Shown here in pieces: positions 1 to 6,339 of a DNA stretch of 13,063 nucleotides (the first letter of the stretch is position 1; every line of letters starts with the position of its first letter). The stretch spans positions 1 to 13,063 of the forward strand of contig CAZZZA010000085.1 of NCBI GenBank assembly GCA_964658455.1, written 5' to 3'. This DNA comes from Lichenicola sp964658455. GTDB lineage: Bacteria; Pseudomonadota; Alphaproteobacteria; Acetobacterales; Acetobacteraceae. A program made the translations under genes and the position numbers. The notes under the pieces are model-generated. The model was given only the letters and a program-made list of their open reading frames with translations. It searched no databases and was not told the DNA's origin.

Positions 1-323
1 CCTTCAAGGACATGATGGGCGCGCTGATGGACGGGCTGGCCAACCCGTTCGAGGAGCAGGTGATCGTGCGACGCGACGAGAACAGCTGGCTGGTGGACGG
101 CATCGCCGACATGGGCGACGTCACCAGGGCGCTGGGGCTGGACGGCACCTCGGAACTGGCCGCCGAACCGGGCAGCTACGAGACCATCGCCGGGTTCGTG
201 ATGCACCGCATGCGCCGGGTGGCGCGCAAGGCGGACCGGATCGAGGCCGCCGGGTTCACCTTCGAGGTGGTCGATGTGGAGGGGTTCAGGATCAACCAGC
301 TGCTGGTCACCCGCCGGCCGTGA
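1..323 (+). CDS. CorC/HlyC-type hemolysin-family protein, C-terminal part (5' end outside window)
   Basis: The frame is open from the left edge (codons start at position 3) to a TGA at 321-323, so only about the last 107 residues are visible. They match the CorC/HlyC transporter-associated domain that ends DUF21-CBS membrane proteins and CorC. An NPFEEQ segment leads into a beta strand, then the SWLVDG..D..DV signature, then an ETIAGFV helix, a basic RRVARK turn and the closing strand pattern FEVVDVEG..INQLLV. In this family the domain follows a CBS pair, and the proteins are implicated in magnesium/cobalt efflux or resistance; the 'hemolysin' name is historical. The DUF21 membrane part and the CBS pair would lie left of the window, so I cannot tell the long DUF21 form from the short CorC form. 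The stop overlaps the next gene's GTG start by 4 bp, which suggests co-translation. Confidence 0.85.
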   Translation, partial: FKDMMGALMDGLANPFEEQVIVRRDENSWLVDGIADMGDVTRALGLDGTSELAAEPGSYETIAGFVMHRMRRVARKADRIEAAGFTFEVVDVEGFRINQLLVTRRP

Positions 324-1153
324 GCGCCGGGCGCGCGCGCGGCGGCGGCGGCAAGGCGCCGCTGGATCTGGCCCGCGACAGCCTGGAGGATGCGGCGCTG
401 CTCGCGGCGCGCGGCCGGCGCAACGCCGCGATCCTGCGCGAATGCGCGCTGCGTCACGCGCTGACGGCGATCAGCCTCGGCGAGGGGCTGGACGTGCCGG
501 ACACGCTCGGGCTGGACACGCTGCTGCGCCGGGTGCCGGCGCTGCACCCGCAGGCGGCGCTGGTGGCAAGACTGGGCGATCCGGCGGCGCGGACCCAGGC
601 CGCGATCGGCCGGCTGATCACGGCCCTCGAGTCGCCCCGCCCCCCGCCGGAGCCGAAGCCCGAGCCCGAGCCCAAGCCGCAGCCCGCGCAGGGCGCGCGG
701 TCCGGCGCCCGGGCGGCGCATGCGCCCACGCCACGGCCAGCGACGGGCGCCAATGACGGCCCGACCGCGTTCGATTCCGCGCCGCGCGGCGCCGGGCGGC
801 CCGCCACCGCGCCGGAGGCGACCTCGGCCGCGTTCTGGGCGCTGATCGATCGCTGGGAGATCGGCGATGCCGACGCGCTGGCGCTGATCCGCCAGGAGTC
901 CGGCCTGACCAGGAAGGGCACGCGTGGGCGCTTCCGGCTGGTGGGCGAGCCGGCGGCGCGCTACGCGGCGCTGCGCCGCATCGACACCGCGCTGGAGATG
1001 CTCGGACGCACGCCCGCCTGGCTGCGGCGCCCGCAGCGCGCGAGCCCGTTCGACGGCCGCAGCCCGGTGGCGACGATGATCGCCGACCCGGACGGGATCG
1101 CCGCGACCATCCGCGTCCTGACCCGGCAGGGACTGAGCGGCGCCGCCGGCTAG
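320..1153 (+). CDS. MbcA/ParS/Xre-like domain protein with helical HEPN-like N-terminus
   Basis: This 277-residue protein starts at a GTG embedded in the GTGA overlap with the upstream stop. Three parts are visible. Residues 15-100 are helical and Ala/Leu-rich, with the pattern ARDSLEDA..LAARGRR.AAILRE.ALRHAL; this resembles a HEPN-type four-helix fold, although the classic R-x4-6-H motif is not clear. Residues 105-165 are a low-complexity linker with alternating Pro-Glu/Pro-Lys dipeptides (about 107-122). Residues 168-272 fit the MbcA/ParS/Xre (DUF2384) pattern: an HTH-like helix pair (LIDRWEIGDADALALI), an Arg-rich helix (RYAALRRIDTALEML), then PAWLR, a SP.. turn and a final helix pair ending TRQGL. 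Members of that family are usually antitoxins next to a RES-type toxin, but neither neighbour looks like a toxin. The gene ends 5 bp from the convergent hydrolase. The C-terminal assignment is moderately secure; the N-terminal one is inference. Confidence 0.7.
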   Translation: MSAGRARGGGGKAPLDLARDSLEDAALLAARGRRNAAILRECALRHALTAISLGEGLDVPDTLGLDTLLRRVPALHPQAALVARLGDPAARTQAAIGRLITALESPRPPPEPKPEPEPKPQPAQGARSGARAAHAPTPRPATGANDGPTAFDSAPRGAGRPATAPEATSAAFWALIDRWEIGDADALALIRQESGLTRKGTRGRFRLVGEPAARYAALRRIDTALEMLGRTPAWLRRPQRASPFDGRSPVATMIADPDGIAATIRVLTRQGLSGAAG

Positions 1154-1158
1154 GCCGC

Positions 1159-1920
1159 CTACGCCTTCAGCACCCGGCCGAACAGCGCCAGCATCCAGCC
1201 CACCGACTGCAGGAACAGGGCCGGATCGTAGCGCGGGCCCTCGTCGCGCAGGAACGCGTGCGCGGCGTTGACCTCGTGCCATTCATAGCTGGCGCCGGCC
1301 TGCTCCAGCCGGGCGCGGATCGCCTCGCGGCCGGCGAACGGCACATGCGGGTCCTGCCGGCCCCAGACGAACAGCGCCTCGGCGCGCAGGCTGTCCATGC
1401 GCGCCAGGCTGTCGTCGGACCTGCCGGCGCCCAGCGTGCCGGAATGGATGTCGGTGGCATAGAAACAGGCGCACGCCGCCACCCTGGCATCGAGCGCCGC
1501 GCGATAGGCCAGGTGCCCGCCGAGGCAGACCCCGAACGTGCCCAGCCGGCCGTTGCCGTTCGGGTGCGCGGCGAGATAGTCCAGCGCCGCCGTCGCGTCG
1601 GCATCGTAGGCGGCGACCGGCTTGGTGAATTTCAGCGCGTTGCCGCGCTCGGTGCCGGGCGGGTCGTAGGCCAGCACGGTGCCGGGCGGCTCGTACTCGT
1701 GATAGGATTCACTCACCGCGACCAGATAGCCCTGCCCTGCCACCAGCGCTGCCAGACGCCGGATCGGCGCCGTCACCTGGTAGATCTCGGTGAAGAACAG
1801 CAGCGCCGGGAAGCGCGCCGGCTCCCGGTCCGACGGCAGCGGCCGGAACAGATGCAGCCGCATCGTGCCCGGGCTGCCCGGAACCGCGATGTCGGCGGTC
1901 TCGTCGCTTCGGATGATCAT
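1159..1920 (-). CDS. Dienelactone hydrolase family protein
   Basis: This 253-residue alpha/beta hydrolase is close to the usual DLH length (about 230-250). All hallmark residues are visible: Glu45 in FFTEIYQ, the nucleophile Cys132 in GVCLGGH, Asp190 in GRQDPHVP and His221 in NAAHAF. Cys in place of Ser as nucleophile, with the partner Glu, marks the dienelactone hydrolase family. The prototype opens the lactone ring of dienelactones in chloroaromatic breakdown, but many homologues act on other esters or lactones, so the substrate here is unknown. No signal peptide is seen, so it is probably cytoplasmic. I chose the ATG at 1918-1920 over the in-frame extension to 1968 because a perfect AGGAGG sits 5 nt before it and the protein then begins directly with the first family strand. 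It is convergent with the upstream gene and divergent from the next. No aromatic-degradation genes are nearby. Confidence 0.9.
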   Translation of the reverse strand: MIIRSDETADIAVPGSPGTMRLHLFRPLPSDREPARFPALLFFTEIYQVTAPIRRLAALVAGQGYLVAVSESYHEYEPPGTVLAYDPPGTERGNALKFTKPVAAYDADATAALDYLAAHPNGNGRLGTFGVCLGGHLAYRAALDARVAACACFYATDIHSGTLGAGRSDDSLARMDSLRAEALFVWGRQDPHVPFAGREAIRARLEQAGASYEWHEVNAAHAFLRDEGPRYDPALFLQSVGWMLALFGRVLKA

Positions 1921-1925
1921 CGGCT

Positions 1926-1931
1926 CCTCCT
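1926..1931 (-). promoter_or_regulatory. Shine-Dalgarno AGGAGG of the dienelactone hydrolase gene
   Basis: On the minus strand a perfect AGGAGG lies 5 nt upstream of the ATG at 1918-1920. It is the strongest ribosome binding site in the window and decides the start in favour of the 253-residue product. Confidence 0.75.
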
Positions 1932-2081
1932 GCAAGATCCGGATCACCCGGTGACCGTGCGCTCGCAAAGCAGCCGGCCTGGCGCGCCGGCGAGACCGGG
2001 CGCGTTGAGCTTAGCCGCTTTCTCGGCCAAGATAAGCCTCGGCCGGTGCGTCGCAGCCGTCGCGCGTCGGACAGGGCCGAA

Positions 2082-2087
2082 AGAGGA
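2082..2087 (+). promoter_or_regulatory. Shine-Dalgarno-like AGAGGA of the 623-residue gene
   Basis: A purine-rich AGAGGA sits 8 nt before the ATG at 2096. A second ATG at 2088 is too close to it and out of frame, so this site supports the 2096 start. Confidence 0.5.
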
Positions 2088-2095
2088 ATGCGCCG

Positions 2096-3967
2096 ATGTA
2101 TCAGAACCCGCTGGTCGAGGCCGCGGAACTCGGAACCGTGCTCAATGGCGGCCGGCCGGCGACGTATGCCCCCGGCTGGACCCCGGCCGACGCGTATTTC
2201 GGCCTGATGCCGCTGATCCTGCTGCGTTTCCGCCATAGCGACGGCAGCGAAGCCTGCTGGTTCCTCGACGAGACCCGCGAGCGGCGCGCCGGCTCGATCG
2301 GCGAGCTGACGGCGGGGCTGCGGATCGCGCTGATGGAGGCCGCCGCCAGCCTGTTCGACGGGCTGTGGGCCAAGCTGATGCTGGCCGCGGTGCCGCCGGC
2401 GCTGGACGCGCGCGAGGCCGGCTTCTTCAGGCTGCCGCCGGCGGTGCGACGCGACATCCTGGAACTGTATCTGAGCGGGTTCGACACCACGACCCGGTTC
2501 GCCGCGATCGACCGGATCGACCCGGCGCGGCCGGACACCCAGCTCGCCGATCTCGGCAACCGCCGCCTGGCGCTGCAGCGGCGGCATCTGCACACCTTGT
2601 TCAATCCCGGCCTGCTGCAGGAACAGCTGCCGAATTTCCTGCGCGACGGCGCGATGCAGATCCCCTCGCCGATCGACGGATCGCCGCTCGCCTCGCGCCA
2701 CGCCCTGGCGCTGACCGGCACGCTCCACGCCTACCGGTTCTTCGAGCCGGTGACCGGTACGGTGATGTTCGTGATCGGCGGCGACATCTTCTTCCGCCCG
2801 GTGGGCGTGTTCATCCCCGAGGGCAGGCTCTGCGTGGCGCTGCAGCCCGATCACATCCAGCGCAACATGCCCGAGATGTTCCGGGACATGTTCGTCCATA
2901 TCGTCCAGTACGGCGACCTGCTCGCCGGCTATCTCGCCCGTCCGCAGATCAGGCCGGTGCATGTCTGGCGCGGGCTGACCGCGATGCATATCGGTCACGT
3001 GCTGTGGAACGACATCTCCGGGATCGAGCGGGTGATCCGCGACGTCCCGGCCCGGGCGCTGCCGCGCTTCCGCCTGTTCGACGCCGGCATGCAGCCGGAG
3101 ATGTACGGCCCGCTGGATGCGATCTTTCCCGAACTGTGCGGCTTGGTCGAGCGCGATCCGGGATCGTTCCATGACGGGGTCGCGTCGTTCTACCGCAACG
3201 GCGAGGCCCCGGTGCGGTCCTCGGCGATGACGGTGCCCAAGGATGTGCGCGAGCGGATCGCGTCGACCGTCGCACCGCTCTCCGACGGCTCGCCGGCCTC
3301 GATCTGCCAGCAGGCGCGCGACGACGGGGTGCCGGTGGTGATGTTCGGGCTGCGGGTGGAGAACCGCACCATCATCGGCCTCGCCGAATTCTGCGACGCG
3401 CTGGTCGACCAGCTTTCCGCGTCGCTCGGCGAGGTGGTGCTGGTGGTGGACGGCCATAACAGCAGGATCGGCGAGACCGACGCCTACATCTGGAGCCACG
3501 GCGAACGCAGCGCCAAGGACAAGCCGATCGATCTCGAGCGCGCCCTGGTCGAGCGCATGCAGGACCATTCCGCCGGCACCCGCGTGCAGGTGGTCAGCAC
3601 CATCGGCCTGCCGATCACCGAGAGCCTGGCCTGCGGCGGGCTGGCGCAGGTGCTGGTGGCGATCTGGGGCGCGGGGCTGGCGAAATATCGCTGGGTCAGC
3701 AACATCCCCGGCCTGATCATCACCAATCGCTGGAACCTGTCGAACCTCGGCGACCTGCATCTCTACGACGCGCCGACCTCGATGGAGGCGCCGACCCCGG
3801 TGCGCTTCATCGATGCCAGCCTGGTCGAGGACGTGCCGGACGCGCCGCTGATGGTGCCGCTGGGGCCCGACTTCATCCCGTCGATCTGCAACTTCCGGAT
3901 CGACGAGCGCGGCGCGATGGCGACGGTGCACACCGTGCTGGGCGATCTCGGTCTGGCAAAGCCGTAG
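2096..3967 (+). CDS. Uncharacterised 623-residue protein, C-terminal third possibly glycosyltransferase-like
   Basis: The ATG at 2096 follows an AGAGGA at 2082-2087 (8 nt spacing), and the frame runs 623 codons without interruption. I do not recognise the family. There is no signal peptide and no clear membrane helix, so it looks cytoplasmic. Residues 1-200 are mostly helical, with frequent Arg/Leu. Residues about 225-300 contain hydrophobic strands (VMFVIGGDIFF, VGVFI). From about residue 411 the pattern is alpha/beta: VVMFGLRVENRT, then VVLVVDGHNSRIG, then VQVVSTIGLPITESLA, then WGAGLAKYRW at about 524-533. A Gly-Ala-Gly-Leu turn followed by a conserved-looking Trp and NIPGLIITN resembles the donor-side motif of some GT-B glycosyltransferases (GT61-like), but key residues of a named family are not evident. 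The neighbouring sugar porter is convergent and need not be related. Codon use is like that of its neighbours. The reading frame is secure; the function is unknown. Confidence 0.8.
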   Translation: MYQNPLVEAAELGTVLNGGRPATYAPGWTPADAYFGLMPLILLRFRHSDGSEACWFLDETRERRAGSIGELTAGLRIALMEAAASLFDGLWAKLMLAAVPPALDAREAGFFRLPPAVRRDILELYLSGFDTTTRFAAIDRIDPARPDTQLADLGNRRLALQRRHLHTLFNPGLLQEQLPNFLRDGAMQIPSPIDGSPLASRHALALTGTLHAYRFFEPVTGTVMFVIGGDIFFRPVGVFIPEGRLCVALQPDHIQRNMPEMFRDMFVHIVQYGDLLAGYLARPQIRPVHVWRGLTAMHIGHVLWNDISGIERVIRDVPARALPRFRLFDAGMQPEMYGPLDAIFPELCGLVERDPGSFHDGVASFYRNGEAPVRSSAMTVPKDVRERIASTVAPLSDGSPASICQQARDDGVPVVMFGLRVENRTIIGLAEFCDALVDQLSASLGEVVLVVDGHNSRIGETDAYIWSHGERSAKDKPIDLERALVERMQDHSAGTRVQVVSTIGLPITESLACGGLAQVLVAIWGAGLAKYRWVSNIPGLIITNRWNLSNLGDLHLYDAPTSMEAPTPVRFIDASLVEDVPDAPLMVPLGPDFIPSICNFRIDERGAMATVHTVLGDLGLAKP

Positions 3968-3985
3968 CGGCGGCGCGCCCTCCGG

Positions 3986-5401
3986 CTAGCGCCCGATATC
4001 GCGCAGCCGGGTGCCGTGCATCAGCTTGTGCTCGATCGATTCCAGCGTCACGCCCTTGGTTTCCGGCACCAGCAGCACCACGAAGGCTATGAAGGTGAGG
4101 TTCAGCACCGCGAACAGCCAGAAGGTGTTGGCCTGGCCCAGCACGGAGAGCAGCGTCAGGAAGGTGTTGCCGACCAGCCAGTTTGCCGCCCAGTTGGTGA
4201 AGGTCGAGACCGACATGCCGAAATCGCGGCCCTGCAGCGGCTGGATCTCCGAGCACAGCGTCCAGATCAGCGGTCCGGGAGCGGCGGCGAAGCCGACGAT
4301 GAACAGCAGCACCATCGCCACCAGCAGGTAGCGTTCGGTATCGCTATGCACGCCGCTCGCCAGCAGCAGGCCGACCGCCGCCATGCCGATCGCCATGATG
4401 ACGAAGCACACGTTCAGCATCGGCTTGCGGCCCCATTTGTCGGCGAACCCGATCGCGATCAGCGTCGCCAGCACGTTGGTCAGGCCGACCACCGCGGTCG
4501 CCCAGTTCGCGGCGCCGGCGCCGAACCCGGCCAGGACGAAGATCTTCGGCGCGTAGTACATGATCACGTTGATGCCGGTGAGCTGCTGCACCAGCTGCAG
4601 CCCGATGCCGAGCGCCACCGAGCGGCGGAAATTGCCGTTGCGCCGGAACATGGTGGTGCCGAGCTGGCGCACCGAGAGCTGTTCGCCGATCTCGGCCACT
4701 TCGCGGTCGGCCTGGGACTGGTTGCCCAGCAGCGCCGCCATGCCGCGCCGCGCGTCCTCGGTGCGGCCGTGCAGCAGGAACCATTGCGGGCTTTCCGGCA
4801 GGAACAGCACCGCGACCAGGAACGCCAGCCCGGGGATGGCGATGATGCCGAGCATCAGCCGCCAGTTGCCGCTGGCGGTCAGCAGGCTGTCGGAGACGAA
4901 GGCGGCGAAGATGCCGACGGTCACCATGAGCTGGTAGAGCGACACCATGGCGCCGCGCCAGGCCGGCGGCGCCACTTCCGAGATGTAGAGCGGGCCGGTG
5001 AAGGCGACGATGCCGATCGCCAGCCCGAGCACGACGCGGCCGATCATCAGCATCAGCACCGAGCCGGCGAAGCAGCACAGCAGCGCCCCGGCCACGAACA
5101 GCACCGCGCCGATCAGCAGCGAGCGCTTGCGGCCGAGCTTGTAGGAGAGCGTGCCGGCGCCGGCCGCTCCTGCCGCGGCGCCGATCATCATGATGCTGAC
5201 GATCCATTCCTGGGTGCGCTGGTCGGCATTGAACGCCTTGCGGATGAAATCCAGCGCTCCGGCGATGACGCCGATATCCAGGCCGAACATCAGCCCGGCC
5301 AGGCTGGCCAGCCCGCAGATGACGAAGGTGCGCCCCGGCACCGGCGCGGCGGCGGCGTGGTGGACGGGGCCGGCTGCGGCCCGTTCGGCGGTGATGGACA
5401 T
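3986..5401 (-). CDS. MFS sugar porter (GalP/AraE-like)
   Basis: With the ATG at 5399-5401 this is a 471-residue twelve-helix transporter, the usual length of bacterial sugar:proton symporters such as GalP, AraE and XylE. Sugar porter signatures appear in order: GLDIGVIAGAL in helix 1 (41-50), LGRKRS in the 2-3 loop (89-94), PESPQWFL after helix 6 (202-209), QQLTGIN in helix 7 (272-278), DKWGRKP in the 8-9 loop (321-327) and PETKG after helix 12 (446-450). The end (RDFGMS..TNWAANWLVG.TFLTLL, then LESIEHKLM and DIG) closely follows GalP and AraE, so galactose, arabinose or glucose uptake across the inner membrane is likely, but the sugar cannot be fixed from sequence. A TTG at 5446 would add 15 residues, but it lacks a ribosome binding site and the extra residues are not family-like. 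A GGGAG lies about 11 nt before the chosen ATG. The gene is divergent from the TauE-like gene. Confidence 0.92.
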   Translation of the reverse strand: MSITAERAAAGPVHHAAAAPVPGRTFVICGLASLAGLMFGLDIGVIAGALDFIRKAFNADQRTQEWIVSIMMIGAAAGAAGAGTLSYKLGRKRSLLIGAVLFVAGALLCCFAGSVLMLMIGRVVLGLAIGIVAFTGPLYISEVAPPAWRGAMVSLYQLMVTVGIFAAFVSDSLLTASGNWRLMLGIIAIPGLAFLVAVLFLPESPQWFLLHGRTEDARRGMAALLGNQSQADREVAEIGEQLSVRQLGTTMFRRNGNFRRSVALGIGLQLVQQLTGINVIMYYAPKIFVLAGFGAGAANWATAVVGLTNVLATLIAIGFADKWGRKPMLNVCFVIMAIGMAAVGLLLASGVHSDTERYLLVAMVLLFIVGFAAAPGPLIWTLCSEIQPLQGRDFGMSVSTFTNWAANWLVGNTFLTLLSVLGQANTFWLFAVLNLTFIAFVVLLVPETKGVTLESIEHKLMHGTRLRDIGR

Positions 5402-5529
5402 GACGCTGTTGGCTCCCGGCACGATTCCGTTGATTTGCGACTTCAACGCCGGGTGAGGCGGATAGTGCCCGGCATGGACAGGGAACCGGGAACGCTGTTT
5501 CGTCCCGGATCAACCGCCGGGCAGTTCCA

Positions 5530-6318
5530 GTGCATCATCCACCGCTTTCGCTCGCCTACGCCTTCTCCGGTCTGGTGGTCGGCATCCTGGTCGGGCTGAC
5601 CGGGGTCGGCGGCGGCTCGCTGATGACGCCGCTGCTGGTGCTGCTGTTCGGCGTGCATCCCGCGACCGCGGTCGGCACCGACCTGCTCTACGCCGCCACC
5701 ACCAAGACCGCCGGCACGCTGGTGCACGGCCTCACCGGCACCGTGGACTGGCGGGTGGTCGGCCTGCTGGCCGCCGGCAGCATCCCGGGCACGCTCGCCA
5801 CCTTGTGGGCGCTCTCCGCCGCCGGCCCGCTGGGGCATGCCACCAGCCATCTGCTGTCGGTGCTGCTGGGCGCCGCGCTGCTGCTGACCGCGGCCAGCCT
5901 GATCCTGCGCGACCGGCTGATGCGCTGGGCGACGCGTCGCGCCGCCGCGGCGGGCGGCGGGCGACGGGCGGCGGAGCTGACGATCGTGCTGGGCGGCTAT
6001 CTCGGCGTGTTCGTCACCATCTCGTCGGTCGGCGCCGGCGCGATCGGCGTCACGGCGCTGCTGCTGCTCTATCCTGGGATGGCGACCGCCAGGGTGGTGG
6101 GCTCGGACATCGCCCATGCGGTGCCGCTGACGCTGATCGCCGGCCTCGGGCACTGGTGGATCGGCTCGGTGGACTGGCACCTGTTCGCGCTGCTGGTGGC
6201 AGGCTCGGTGCCAGGCGTGATGCTGGCGAGCCTGCTTGCCGGCCGGGTGTCGGAACGGGTGCTGCGGCCGGTGCTGGCGGTGACGCTGATCCTGGTCGGC
6301 GCCCGGCTGTTGACCTAG
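5530..6318 (+). CDS. TauE/SafE-family sulfite/anion exporter-like permease
   Basis: This 262-residue, very hydrophobic protein has about eight membrane segments. It shows the internal duplication typical of TauE/SafE (DUF81). The first half carries LTGVGGGSLMTPLL, HPATAVGTDLLYA and GTVDWRVVGLLAAGSIPG (about 23-87). The second half repeats this as SSVGAGAIGVTALLLL, ATARVVGSDIAHA and GSVDWHLFALLVAGSVPG (about 165-229). The halves are separated by a basic loop (RDRLMRWATRRAAA, about 127-140). Family members are inner-membrane permeases proposed to move sulfite, sulfoacetate or other organosulfur anions; the substrate here is unknown. The start is a GTG at 5530. No ATG is available in frame nearby and the ribosome binding site is weak, so the exact start is less sure than the gene. 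It lies about 128 bp from the divergent sugar porter and ends 21 bp from the convergent protease gene. Confidence 0.88.
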   Translation: MHHPPLSLAYAFSGLVVGILVGLTGVGGGSLMTPLLVLLFGVHPATAVGTDLLYAATTKTAGTLVHGLTGTVDWRVVGLLAAGSIPGTLATLWALSAAGPLGHATSHLLSVLLGAALLLTAASLILRDRLMRWATRRAAAAGGGRRAAELTIVLGGYLGVFVTISSVGAGAIGVTALLLLYPGMATARVVGSDIAHAVPLTLIAGLGHWWIGSVDWHLFALLVAGSVPGVMLASLLAGRVSERVLRPVLAVTLILVGARLLT

Positions 6319-6339
6319 GGGCGCCGGCCTTTCGCGGCG

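Noticed and set aside
320..1153. A classical type II toxin-antitoxin pair around the MbcA/ParS-like protein
   Set aside because: The flanking genes are a CorC/HlyC-type membrane protein and a dienelactone hydrolase; neither resembles a RES, PIN or other toxin.
1709..3931. A 740-codon open frame on the minus strand across the 623-residue gene and the hydrolase start
   Set aside because: Its product is rich in His, Arg, Asp and Gln in the way antisense GC-rich frames are, shows no domain, and lies opposite a plus-strand frame with a good ribosome binding site.
3960..3987. AGCCG/CGGCT arms around the convergent stops, considered as a bidirectional terminator
   Set aside because: The arms are only 5 bp with an 18-nt loop and no T-run on either strand.
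5402..5446. A 15-residue N-terminal extension of the sugar porter from a TTG at 5446
   Set aside because: There is no ribosome binding site before the TTG, and the added residues are not typical of sugar porters. The ATG at 5401 gives the usual length.
5482..5504. A GGAAC at 5482 followed by CGTC, considered as an EcfG promoter for the TauE-like gene
   Set aside because: The spacing is only 14 nt and the -10 element is imperfect, so it does not meet the 16-17 nt rule.
4016..5599. A 527-codon plus-strand frame over the sugar porter
   Set aside because: The minus-strand frame is an unmistakable MFS transporter. The opposite frame is His/Arg/Gln-rich shadow sequence.
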